In this document: piece by piece, positions 19,448 through 27,639 of the stretch | How the letters are laid out: each line of letters opens with the position of its first letter | How positions within the stretch are numbered: position 1 is the stretch's first letter | Origin: Tepidibacter mesophilus | GTDB lineage: Bacteria; Bacillota; Clostridia; Peptostreptococcales; Peptostreptococcaceae | Reading direction: 5' to 3' | Assembly: GCF_002724055.1 (NCBI RefSeq) | Contig: NZ_BDQY01000002.1 | Location: forward strand, 124,001-188,000 | DNA length: 64,000 bases | Translations under genes and position numbers: made by a program | Notes under the pieces: generated by a model | Seen by the model: only the letters and a program-made list of their open reading frames with translations | What the model was told of the DNA's origin: nothing | Database searches by the model: none

Positions 19448-20383
19448 TTATTGATTTGAAGATAAATTTCTTGTGACTGATAAAAATTCAATATATTTTA
19501 TTAAAACATATATAACTATTAAAACGGCAAAATATTCTTCGAATTTCACTATATATTTCAAGAAACTTAGATTATAGTTATTGCTTTTTAAAAATAAATT
19601 TGTTTTTTTTATAGCTATTGCACTTATTACAAAAGGAAATGTAAAAGCTGAGTAGCTTGGATAAAACTTGAGCTTTAACAGTCTGGGCATATATAAAAGT
19701 ACAGAAAAAGTTGTTGATAATGAAAGAATGATTAAAAAAACTAGTATAACTAAATTTTTACTTTGAAAAGCACTAATATATCCAGCTAGGCATAAACTTG
19801 CAGGTGCTGCAAAAATTGCTATTGTAGGTAAAGCTGGTTCTGGAATATTCTTCACTAACAAAACTCTATAAATTACTATAGGTAATAGCAATAAATAAAA
19901 TATTAGCCCTAACCAAAATAGAAGTTGTCCTAAATTATTAACATTGTGCATTGGTGCTGTTACACTTCCAACTACAAAACCAACATATACTACAAAATAG
20001 CTTGGAAAAACTTTTTGTATTTGAAACTTAAAAATAAAGTTTCTAGTAAAATAAAATAACAATGAAAAATGTATTAATAAACCAAAAATCCAGATGGCAA
20101 ATGAAATAGAAGGTAAGTAGCTCTTAATGTAAGTTGATAAGAGCATAATACCCATAGAAAAAGTAGGAGCAACACTTGCAACCACAGGATTTTTTAAGTT
20201 TTCGGCAACAACATTAGGATGTAATATAAATTTTATTATTAGAAGTAATAGTATAACGAAGCTAGTTAATCCAAAAATATTTTTGTATGTCTCTCCATAA
20301 GATACTACTAAGTTTCCTAATGCTGCTAAAGCCAACATTAACCCTGATGCAGGGATAGGTAGTTTTTTTACTATATTTTTCAT
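19448..20383 (-). CDS. TDT/SLAC1-TehA family transporter
   Basis: Integral membrane protein of 311 residues with about ten hydrophobic segments. The N-terminal PIPASGLMLALAALGN and PEPALPTIAIFAAPASLCLAGY near 195-217 are typical of the tellurite-resistance/dicarboxylate transporter family (TehA, SLAC1-like anion channels). The substrate is unknown; family members move small anions or weak acids. It is the second gene of a leftward pair with the C_GCAxxG_C_C gene, 16 nt apart. Confidence 0.8.
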   Translation of the reverse strand: MKNIVKKLPIPASGLMLALAALGNLVVSYGETYKNIFGLTSFVILLLLIIKFILHPNVVAENLKNPVVASVAPTFSMGIMLLSTYIKSYLPSISFAIWIFGLLIHFSLLFYFTRNFIFKFQIQKVFPSYFVVYVGFVVGSVTAPMHNVNNLGQLLFWLGLIFYLLLLPIVIYRVLLVKNIPEPALPTIAIFAAPASLCLAGYISAFQSKNLVILVFLIILSLSTTFSVLLYMPRLLKLKFYPSYSAFTFPFVISAIAIKKTNLFLKSNNYNLSFLKYIVKFEEYFAVLIVIYVLIKYIEFLSVTRNLSSNQ

Positions 20384-20399
20384 TCTACACTCTCCGTTA

Positions 20400-20867
20400 T
20401 TATAAACTTATTTTATCTATATCTATTGAACCATCTTCTATTAACTTATTAGCTACCCAAGCAGCAACTAATCCCGTTATAGTAATGCAGTGTTTTCTTC
20501 TTTCAGGTGAATCAAACTCAAAATTTCTAGTAATTACACGACAGCAAGTACTTTTATAAGCTTCTTTTATGTAATCATGTAATTCTGCTGCTATTGGGAA
20601 TATTTTTTGATTCATAGATTCCCCGTGATTTCTTCCATAGACCATACCTAGAGCTATTTGACCACCACTAACAGCTCCACATAGACATCCTGATTTTCCC
20701 ATACCAACAGGAAAAGCTGAGGCTAATTTTACTGTTTCTTTAGGAAAAGGCCATCCTAGTAACTCATTGATAGTATGTACAACTGATTCAGAACAGAAAA
20801 ACTCACCTCTCTCAAAATAGCCTTCTGCAATAGATTTTACTTTTTCTATAATTTGTTCTTTATTCAT
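20400..20867 (-). CDS. C_GCAxxG_C_C family putative redox protein
   Basis: Protein of 155 residues with the spaced Cys pattern that names the family: FFCSESVV near 23-30, KSGCLCGAVSGGQIALG near 58-75, STCCRVITR near 107-115, and RRKHCITITG near 125-134. The conserved cysteines suggest metal or iron-sulfur binding, but no member has an established reaction that I know. Start ATG at 20867 with AAAGGAGTGAT on the reverse strand. Divergent from the MocR regulator, which may control it. Confidence 0.8.
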   Translation of the reverse strand: MNKEQIIEKVKSIAEGYFERGEFFCSESVVHTINELLGWPFPKETVKLASAFPVGMGKSGCLCGAVSGGQIALGMVYGRNHGESMNQKIFPIAAELHDYIKEAYKSTCCRVITRNFEFDSPERRKHCITITGLVAAWVANKLIEDGSIDIDKISL

Positions 20868-20953
20868 TTAAATCACTCCTTTTATATTGTGTATAAATTC
20901 TATCTATACATACATGATATTTCATAAAAACTTTCAATAATGATATCTTTTAC

Positions 20954-20982
20954 CTTAATGCAGCTGCAGTTTTTAGTATAAT
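20954..20982 (+). promoter_or_regulatory. Possible promoter/operator in the MocR divergent region
   Basis: TATAAT at 20977-20982 with a weak -35 17 nt upstream (CTTAAT). A perfect 10-bp palindrome TGCAGCTGCA at 20959-20968 lies in the spacer, a placement suited to repressor binding. It is G+C-rich within very A+T-rich surroundings. Confidence 0.4.
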
Positions 20983-21048
20983 AAAAATGTAGAAAAATAT
21001 CAATAAAAGAAAAAATGATGTGTATAAGTACAGATTGGAGAGTTGTCG

Positions 21049-22380
21049 TTGAAAAAATATACACAAATCATAGACTATATAAATAACTTGGCAGAAGAAG
21101 AAAAAATAAAAATAGGAGAAAAATTACCTTCTATAAGAGCTATTGCTGACAGATTTCGATGTAGCAATATTACAGTTGTAAGAGCATATAAGCAATTAGA
21201 GCAGGAACATTTTATATATTCTATTCCCAAAAGTGGATATTATTTGGTTGCAAAAGATGAAAAAAAGCTTACAACAGATTATGAAATTAATTTCTCAACA
21301 GTTCTTCCGGATAAAGATCTAATACCTTACAATGAGTTTCATCATTGCTTGGATCAGGCTATGAGAAAAAATAAAATAGAGTTACTATCCTATGGGCAGC
21401 CTCAAGGACTACCTTCGTTAATTGAAACTATAAAAAAATACCTTCAGGATTATCAGATATTCTGCAAAGCTTCTCAAATTATAATTACTTCAGGATCCCA
21501 GCAAGCAGTAAATATACTGAATAAAATGGATTTTCCTAATGGAAAAAATGTTGTATTAATTGAAAATCCTACTTATGATCGTATGATTAAAAATTTACAT
21601 TTAAATGGTATAAGAACTATTGGAATTAAGAGAAAATTTAATGGAATTGATTTTGAAGAACTAGAGAGAATATTCAAAGAAGAAGAGATTAAGTTTTTTT
21701 ATACAGTACCTAGGTTTCATAATCCTACGGGTGGAAGTTATACAGTTAAAGAGAAGAAAGAGATATTAAGATTAGCACACAAATATAATGTGTATATTGT
21801 AGAAGATGATTACTTAGTAGACCTAGATACAAAAACTAAAAATGATCCCATATACTCTTTTGATACAAGTAATAAAGTTATTTATTTGAAAACATTTTCA
21901 AAAATATTGCTACCAGGTCTAAGGATTGCTGCAGTTGTCTTGCCAGAAGAATTAATAACTCCATTTTTAAAGTATAAACAGTGGTCTGATATTTACACTT
22001 CTATTCTTCCTCAAGGTGCTTTAGATTTATATATAAAAAATGGTATGTTTAAAAAGTCAAAAGTAATGTTACAAAATGAATACAAAGAACGAATGAAATA
22101 TCTAAAAAATATCTGTAATAACTTTAATCCTGAGATTCTAAAAGTAAATGTTCCTGAGACAGGTTTTTTCTTATCTTTAGAAACAAATAAAAAAATAAAC
22201 TTTGATACAATTATTGATGATCTAGCTGTGAGTAGAATTATCATTAAGGATACTAGAGAAAGTTTTGCATTTAAAATGGAGGATATAAATTTGATGAAGA
22301 TAAGTGTTTCTAGAACGAATGTAGCTCAAATAAAAGAAGGAATAAATGGTATTTATAATTATTTTTCTAAGATAAAGTAA
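21049..22380 (+). CDS. MocR-type (GntR/aminotransferase) transcriptional regulator
   Basis: Protein of about 443 residues. It has an N-terminal GntR winged helix (IGEKLPSIRAIADRFRCSNITVVRAYKQLE, about 20-50) fused to a fold-type-I aminotransferase-like domain. The PLP lysine is in YLKTFSKILLPGLRIAA near 285-300, and ENPTYDR and PRFHNPTGG are also conserved. MocR proteins sense PLP or amino compounds. GGAGAG directly abuts the TTG at 21043, so the TTG at 21049 is preferred. It is divergent from the C_GCAxxG_C_C/TDT pair, which is the positional candidate for its regulon. No pdxST is near. Confidence 0.88.
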   Translation: MKKYTQIIDYINNLAEEEKIKIGEKLPSIRAIADRFRCSNITVVRAYKQLEQEHFIYSIPKSGYYLVAKDEKKLTTDYEINFSTVLPDKDLIPYNEFHHCLDQAMRKNKIELLSYGQPQGLPSLIETIKKYLQDYQIFCKASQIIITSGSQQAVNILNKMDFPNGKNVVLIENPTYDRMIKNLHLNGIRTIGIKRKFNGIDFEELERIFKEEEIKFFYTVPRFHNPTGGSYTVKEKKEILRLAHKYNVYIVEDDYLVDLDTKTKNDPIYSFDTSNKVIYLKTFSKILLPGLRIAAVVLPEELITPFLKYKQWSDIYTSILPQGALDLYIKNGMFKKSKVMLQNEYKERMKYLKNICNNFNPEILKVNVPETGFFLSLETNKKINFDTIIDDLAVSRIIIKDTRESFAFKMEDINLMKISVSRTNVAQIKEGINGIYNYFSKIK

Positions 22381-22912
22381 ATTTGCATTTATGCATTATA
22401 ATAAATCTGATAATAATTGTGGTACTAGATTAAAGAATCTTAAAATTACCGTCTCCCATCTTCAAAAACAATATAAAAATTGCATATGATAGGTCAATTC
22501 TGCTTAGAAATAAAGAAACTACTGCGCAAGTGTTTAAACCGTAGAAGCCAAAGGCGAAGTTTTGATTTAGAAAAGCTCGTGAGGGATTTCTATACTCGAC
22601 ACCATGAATTAATATTAAAAGTAGTCTTTGATTCTTGATAGTACTTGGTTAAGGCTATTTTTATAAGTGGAAATGACGTATCATAAGTAATATTACATTT
22701 ACAAAATATGTTATAATTTAAAGAGGTAAAGATTATTTTAAGTATAAAATAAATATGAAAAGACTGTTCAAAGAAGCTTATATTTTTCATTATCAATGTT
22801 ATTAATAAAGTTATCATTTTCCGTAATATTTTTTTATAAATGGCAGTAAAATTCTTAGAAAACTAAAATCATTAGTAGTTATGTAAAAAGCATTTAGGGG
22901 AGTGGGATTGAA
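22381..22912. other. Non-coding accessory stretch with possible transposase remnant
   Basis: 532 nt without an intact gene. It holds one copy of a 39-nt repeat (22454-22492) and a patch at about 22520-22610 of locally higher G+C. In one frame the patch reads VEAKGEVLI and KSS broken by several stops, which looks like an eroded coding sequence, possibly the 3' end of an IS200/IS605 OrfB-like gene (weak). A TATAAT with TG extension at 22709-22717 could be the promoter of the AraC-family gene. Confidence 0.35.
22454..22492 (+). repeat. Degenerate 39-nt direct repeat, copy 1
   Basis: Starts TCCCAT and ends in the conserved core AAAAATTGCATATGATAG. By hand it matches 24611-24649 at about 31 of 39 positions, in the same orientation. 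Confidence 0.5.
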
Positions 22913-23749
22913 ATGATAATTAAAAATCCTTTGATAAATAAAAGTATTGAGTATATTTTACAGCATATATATGAAGACATTTCTATTGAAGATGTTGCTA
23001 ATCACTGTAATTTTTCAAAATATCATTTTAGCAGAATGTTTAAAGAAGAAACAGGAGTAAGTATTTATGCTTTTATCAAACGTATAAAAATGGATCAAAG
23101 TGCAGTAAGTCTTAAGGTTGAAAAAAATAAAACTATTACTGATATTGGAGTTGATTATGGATACAGTTCTTCTAATTATAGTTCAGCCTTTAGTAAGCAG
23201 TATAGTATTTGTCCAGTGGAATTTAGAAAGGCTATGAATTCAACGTACGTTGCTAATCCATTTTATCCTAGTGAATACAATGATTTTAAGTCTTTTGAAT
23301 ATTATGATGAGAAGATTATTATACAAAATCTAGCTGATTTTAAAGTAATCTATGAAAGATATATAGGAAATTATAGTGATATAGGTATTAATTGGTATAG
23401 ATTTATGAAACGGTACAAAAACTATATTAAATCAGATACACTTTTGATTGAAAAATCTTACGATGATCCATCTATTACCCAATTAGATAAATGTATATAT
23501 GATTTATGCATCACTGTTGATGAAGATGTAGAGTTAGAGAATGTTACAATGATAAAAGGTGGTAAATTTGCAGTTTATCGATTTAATGGATATATATGTG
23601 ATATTTTTGTGACATTCCAGGGATTTTTTAATATTTGGCTTCCACTTAGTGGATATAAAAGGGATAAAAGATATGGATTAGGTATTTATCACAATATTGA
23701 TAGAAAAAATAATAATGTTACTATGGATTTATGTATTGCTATTAAATAG
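22913..23749 (+). CDS. AraC-family regulator with GyrI-like effector domain
   Basis: Protein of 278 residues. Two helix-turn-helix motifs lie at the N-terminus (about 8-105: SIEDVANHCNFSKYHFSRMFKEETG and TDIGVDYGYSSSNYSSAFSKQY), followed by a GyrI-like small-molecule-binding domain (about 125-278: IIIQNLADFKVIYERYIGNYSD ... MIKGGKFAVYRFNG). This Rob/TetD-like layout is typical of multidrug or stress-sensing activators. GGGGAGTGGG precedes the ATG. The downstream Cys-rich gene in the same orientation is the likely target. Confidence 0.88.
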   Translation: MIIKNPLINKSIEYILQHIYEDISIEDVANHCNFSKYHFSRMFKEETGVSIYAFIKRIKMDQSAVSLKVEKNKTITDIGVDYGYSSSNYSSAFSKQYSICPVEFRKAMNSTYVANPFYPSEYNDFKSFEYYDEKIIIQNLADFKVIYERYIGNYSDIGINWYRFMKRYKNYIKSDTLLIEKSYDDPSITQLDKCIYDLCITVDEDVELENVTMIKGGKFAVYRFNGYICDIFVTFQGFFNIWLPLSGYKRDKRYGLGIYHNIDRKNNNVTMDLCIAIK

Positions 23750-23796
23750 AGCAAGAATTCAGAAGTAAAAAAGTAAGTTTTCCTTTATTATAAAAA

Positions 23797-23816
23797 TAGT
23801 GATAAAGCTATCACTA
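23797..23816. promoter_or_regulatory. Palindrome upstream of the Cys-rich gene
   Basis: Perfect 8-bp arms TAGTGATA / TATCACTA separated by AAGC, 27 nt before the ATG of the Cys-rich protein. It could be an operator or a short leader hairpin. Confidence 0.4.
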
Positions 23817-23842
23817 GATAAAGTTAGGAAAAGGGGGATTTT

Positions 23843-24391
23843 ATGTTTGATATAAGGAAAATCCAAGAGCAGGTTATTTATGAAGCTGTAAAAAATGAGA
23901 GTAATGAAGATATTGCAAGGGAAGTTGTATATGGAAAAGAGGAAAGTGGTAAATCAGAGGATAATGCTACATGGGTAAATTCTACAATGAAGAGATTAGA
24001 AAGCAAACTTGATAAAGTAACTACTAAGAAGATTAGAATGAAATGTCAGTGTGGCTATGGAATGGATGAGAAATTAGAATTAGTGAAAGAACTAATGGGA
24101 TTAGCATCAAGTTTAGAGGAGTTTGGAAATTTACAAAAAGCAAAAGATGCAGGATTATTTTATGAAAATGGAGATCTTTATTTACAATTTAATTTTTGTC
24201 CGTGTCCGATGCTTGCAGATGTAGATAGGTTAGATTCTGATTCATGGTGCCAATGTACTGCTGGGTATAGTAAAGTACTATTTGAAAAAGCCTTTCAATG
24301 TAAAGTTGATGTTGAGTTATTAAAAAGTATAAAAATGGGTAATGAAAGATGCCTTATGAAAATAATTCCACAAGGAGTTATATGGAAATAA
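23843..24391 (+). CDS. Cys-rich protein, DUF6144-like
   Basis: Protein of 182 residues. An N-terminal helical part (1-65) is followed by a Cys-rich core: KCQCGYGMDEK near 67-77, FCPCPMLADVDRL near 118-130 and WCQCTAGYSKVLFEKAF near 135-150. This resembles DUF6144 and the related ATC-hydrolase-like proteins often found beside AraC regulators in clostridia; the family name is from memory and hedged. The paired CxC motifs suggest metal binding. GGAAAAGGGGG precedes the ATG. Function unknown. Confidence 0.6.
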   Translation: MFDIRKIQEQVIYEAVKNESNEDIAREVVYGKEESGKSEDNATWVNSTMKRLESKLDKVTTKKIRMKCQCGYGMDEKLELVKELMGLASSLEEFGNLQKAKDAGLFYENGDLYLQFNFCPCPMLADVDRLDSDSWCQCTAGYSKVLFEKAFQCKVDVELLKSIKMGNERCLMKIIPQGVIWK

Positions 24392-24665
24392 AATAAATCT
24401 TATTTAATACCAGCTATAAAAAGTGACATATCTTTCCTAATATGATAAAGTATCATCAATAGTCCAAAGGATAATAATATTCAGTTGATTATATGGAATG
24501 AAATATAATGTACTGAAAAGTCGATATATAAAACATGATTCATCCACATTACGCCAACGAATTCTGTTACTTAAATATTTAACATAGTAGAGGTATTTAA
24601 CTAATAGCATTCCCACATACTAGAAAAATGTAAAAATTGCATATAATAGTCCGTTAGCACACATA
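24392..24665. other. Non-coding stretch downstream of the Cys-rich gene
   Basis: No supported gene. It contains a degenerate copy (reverse orientation, about 24535-24575) of the dispersed repeat seen at 34.6 and 50.9 kb, and copy 2 of the 39-nt direct repeat at 24611-24649. Confidence 0.4.
24611..24649 (+). repeat. Degenerate 39-nt direct repeat, copy 2
   Basis: Starts TCCCACATAC and ends AAAAATTGCATATAATAG. Same orientation as copy 1, about 2.16 kb apart. The pair brackets the AraC and Cys-rich genes. Confidence 0.5.
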
Positions 24666-24697
24666 AAAAAAGCCTGATGAAATTTCATCAGGCTTTA
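24666..24697. terminator. Terminator of ychF
   Basis: AAAGCCTGATGAAA / TTTCATCAGGCTTT, 14-bp stem immediately beyond the ychF stop, A-rich on the left so that the reverse transcript ends in U residues. Confidence 0.9.
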
Positions 24698-24700
24698 ATA

Positions 24701-25795
24701 TTACACGTTAAATCTAAATAATATAACGTCTCCATCTTTAACTATATATTCTTTTCCCTCAAGTCTAACGAGCCCCTTTTCTTTAGCAGCACTCATAGTA
24801 CCAACATTAACTAAATCATTATATGCTATAGTCTCTGCTCTTATGAATCCTCTTTCGATATCTGAGTGAATCTTTCCGCCAGCTTCAGGAGCCTTAGAAC
24901 CCATTTTTACTGTCCAAGCTCTAACTTCCTTTGGTCCAGCAGTTAAATAACTAATAAGTCCAAGTAAAGAATAAGAAGCTCTTATAAGCTTATCAAGACC
25001 AGATTCGTGAAGACCTAAATCTGCTAAGAATTCTTTCTTTTCATCTTCCTCAAGTTCAGAAATTTCAGCTTCTATTTGAGCACAAGCTACTACTACCTGA
25101 GCATTTTCTAAAGAAGCGAATTCCCTAACTTTTGCAACCAATGGATTATTAGCAGCTTCATCAGCAAGCTCATCTTCACATACGTTAGTAACGTATATTA
25201 CAGGTTTTGAAGTTAAAAGATTTAGTTGCTTAACAAAAACTTGCTCATCTTCTGTAAAGTCCATAGTTCTTATGCACTTGTTGTCTTCTAAAGTATCCTT
25301 CAATTTATTTACGAAGTTAAGCTCAGACATAAGAGATTTATCAGCTTTTGCAGCCTTTTGAGTTTTTTGTATTCTTCTTTCAAGTATTTCAATATCAGAG
25401 AATATTAACTCAAGGTTTATTGTCTCTATATCTCTTAGAGGATCTACAGAACCATCAACGTGAACTACGTTAGGGTCTTCAAAACAACGGACAACGTGTA
25501 TTATTGCTTCAACTTCTCTTATATGAGATAAGAATTTATTACCAAGACCTTCTCCTTTACTAGCTCCACGAACAAGACCTGCTATATCGCAAAACTCTAT
25601 AGCTGTAGGAACTATTTTTTGAGAATTATATATTTCTTTTAATTTATGTAATCTTTCATCTGGAACTGAAACAACACCAACGTTAGGTTCTATAGTACAG
25701 AATGGATAATTTGCTGATTCTGCACCAGCTTGAGTTATAGCATTAAATAAAGTACTTTTTCCAACGTTAGGTAAACCAACTATACCTAATTTCAT
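24701..25795 (-). CDS. ychF: Redox-regulated ATPase YchF/Obg family
   Basis: Ribosome-associated P-loop protein of 364 residues. G1 GLPNVGKST at 7-15, G3 DIAGLV near 70, and NCED/ASE-type motifs later; the C-terminal TGS domain (ERGFIRAETIAYNDL) begins near 300. YchF prefers ATP because its G4 motif is altered (here YVTNVCEDEL rather than NKxD). On the reverse strand AAAGGAAG lies 6 nt before the ATG at 25795, which is the start. The longer frame beginning at 25816 has no RBS. Monocistronic. Confidence 0.95.
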   Translation of the reverse strand: MKLGIVGLPNVGKSTLFNAITQAGAESANYPFCTIEPNVGVVSVPDERLHKLKEIYNSQKIVPTAIEFCDIAGLVRGASKGEGLGNKFLSHIREVEAIIHVVRCFEDPNVVHVDGSVDPLRDIETINLELIFSDIEILERRIQKTQKAAKADKSLMSELNFVNKLKDTLEDNKCIRTMDFTEDEQVFVKQLNLLTSKPVIYVTNVCEDELADEAANNPLVAKVREFASLENAQVVVACAQIEAEISELEEDEKKEFLADLGLHESGLDKLIRASYSLLGLISYLTAGPKEVRAWTVKMGSKAPEAGGKIHSDIERGFIRAETIAYNDLVNVGTMSAAKEKGLVRLEGKEYIVKDGDVILFRFNV

Positions 25796-26012
25796 ATGAA
25801 TCTTCCTTTCGTTCATTAGTTATCAACTAGTTTTTGTAAAAAACTTTAAAACATACAGAGTTATTATAACTTATATGAGCTATACGTGCAACAAAACAAA
25901 AATATATGTTGAAAAAATTAAATTATATTGTTTAGAATTTCCTGAAAAATATAAAATTACTTACATTAATATATAACAAAAAGAAAAAACTATAATATGA
26001 GGAGGTGATATT

Positions 26013-26426
26013 TTGAATAGAAGATATATTTCCTATATGGTTATAGCATTAGTTTTTATAATTTGTGGATGTAATTCGACTTCAAATAATACTTCTATGA
26101 AAAATGCAGTAGATATACAACAAGATATATCTAAAATACAGTATATAGGTAATTGTAATGTATTATGTACTAACACTACGGCTCTTATCAATGTAAACTT
26201 TAAAAATCAAAATGATATAAATTATATTAACCAAGAATCACTAAAAAAAAGTATAAAGAATATAGTAAAAAATGAAAATTCGAATATAAAGAACATATTT
26301 GTAACATCTAATGAAAATGTATCAAAAAAAATTCAAAATATATCTAAAAGTGCATATGAAGGTAATAAAGTCGATTTAAAATGGGAGATACAGAATATAG
26401 TTAAAAATTTTATTCCGAATGTTTAA
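26013..26426 (+). CDS. YhcN/YlaJ-like sporulation lipoprotein
   Basis: Protein of 137 residues with a lipoprotein signal peptide: Arg-Arg start, hydrophobic 8-17, lipobox IICGC with the modified Cys at 20. The mature part is Asn-, Lys- and Ile-rich with the pattern of the YhcN/YlaJ family (NVSKKIQNISKSAYEGNKVD), proteins found in the spore inner membrane of Bacillus. The start is TTG after a very strong GAGGAGGTGAT. Lipidation would require the Lgt encoded at 30.3 kb. Family assignment moderate. Confidence 0.65.
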   Translation: MNRRYISYMVIALVFIICGCNSTSNNTSMKNAVDIQQDISKIQYIGNCNVLCTNTTALINVNFKNQNDINYINQESLKKSIKNIVKNENSNIKNIFVTSNENVSKKIQNISKSAYEGNKVDLKWEIQNIVKNFIPNV

Positions 26427-26428
26427 GT

Positions 26429-26457
26429 GAACAGAAAAACTTCTGTTCTTTATTTTT
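26429..26457 (+). terminator. Terminator after the lipoprotein gene
   Basis: GAACAGAA-AAAC-TTCTGTTC followed by TTTATTTTT. Confidence 0.88.
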
Positions 26458-26522
26458 GTAAGTACTCATAATTTTATAAGTATATGAAGAACTTTTATAA
26501 TTATAAAATGTGGGTGATTAAT

Positions 26523-27638
26523 TTGTTAAAAAAAATAATATTAGGATTGTGTTTTTTTTGTATATTCGTATTAGATGGATTTTTAGAAAGAGCATGTATA
26601 ATAATATTTACTATTGGAATTTATAATATAGTATCAGACAAGAACACAGAGTTTTTGATTACAAGCTTTTTTATATCGTATTTTATACTAAACTTTTTAA
26701 TAATAATATTTTTTCAAGAAAATATTAAGACGAAAATTTTAGAATTATCTGACAAGGAACAATCTAAAAAAGCTATAGTACTAGTATATGATGGAGAAGA
26801 TAGAAGGTATAACTTAAATCAAAGAGCAAAAGAAATTTATTATAGAAATGGTATTTATTCTTTTTTTAATATGACATATAATCTTTATAAATATAAAGGG
26901 ACTTATGAACATTTAGGATCTAGCCAATTCAAGGATAAATCTAATCTTTTAAGAAAAAAGTTATCTGAAAAATTAAAAAACGAATATACAGTAGTGAATA
27001 GCAATTTGTATACAGATAACTATATAGAAGATACATTGATAGATTTGCTAAATAGAGGCTATAAAAATATAATAGTATGTCCTATGTTTTTGACAGAGGG
27101 AAAAGATTATGATTTATTAAAAAATAGGATAGATAATTTAGGGATATTAAAGTATGAGGTAAATATGAGTATGACGGATTTACTTTGGAATTCAAGGGCA
27201 CTTGCCAATGCTTATAAGGAAGAAATTATAAACACTATAAGTGATAATAAGTCCATAGGTGTTCTTCTGGTTGGACTTGAAAAGAAGAACAACTTAAATG
27301 AGGATATACTTTTTAGACAAAAGATAAAAAAATATCTTGAATATGACAAAAATTATGATATAAAAGTTAAATTACCTCTTTTAGAAAATCATAAAAAGGA
27401 TATAATAAAAGCAGGAGATGAATTACTAGAATATGGTGTAGACCGTTTGTATTTGGTTATGCCTACTGCATTATTTGAAAACATATATATAAGGTCTTTA
27501 GGAGAATATATACTTGAAAAGTTAGATATACCTGATGGAACTGGATTTTATTACATAGGACCATTTAATGAAAATGATGTATTAGTAGACGAACTTTATA
27601 AGAAAATAAAGTTAATAGAAAATGAAGGAGGTAAATAA
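26523..27638 (+). CDS. Membrane-anchored protein with a chelatase-like domain
   Basis: Protein of about 371 residues when started at the TTG at 26523, which follows GTGGGTGATT; the upstream ATG at 26484 has no RBS. Two or three hydrophobic segments fill the first 70 residues. The rest is soluble and resembles the ferrochelatase/CbiX-type chelatase fold: KAIVLVYDGEDRRYN (first strand), TLIDLLNRGYKNIIVCPMFLTEG (middle), SIGVLLVGLEKKN, LLEYGVDRLYLVMPTALFE (C-terminal half). Spacing of two similar halves fits a duplicated chelatase domain. No haem or cobalamin genes are nearby, and the metal-binding His typical of HemH/CbiX is not obvious, so enzymatic function is uncertain. The stop is adjacent to the yfmF start. 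Confidence 0.55.
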   Translation: MLKKIILGLCFFCIFVLDGFLERACIIIFTIGIYNIVSDKNTEFLITSFFISYFILNFLIIIFFQENIKTKILELSDKEQSKKAIVLVYDGEDRRYNLNQRAKEIYYRNGIYSFFNMTYNLYKYKGTYEHLGSSQFKDKSNLLRKKLSEKLKNEYTVVNSNLYTDNYIEDTLIDLLNRGYKNIIVCPMFLTEGKDYDLLKNRIDNLGILKYEVNMSMTDLLWNSRALANAYKEEIINTISDNKSIGVLLVGLEKKNNLNEDILFRQKIKKYLEYDKNYDIKVKLPLLENHKKDIIKAGDELLEYGVDRLYLVMPTALFENIYIRSLGEYILEKLDIPDGTGFYYIGPFNENDVLVDELYKKIKLIENEGGK

Positions 27639-27639
27639 T

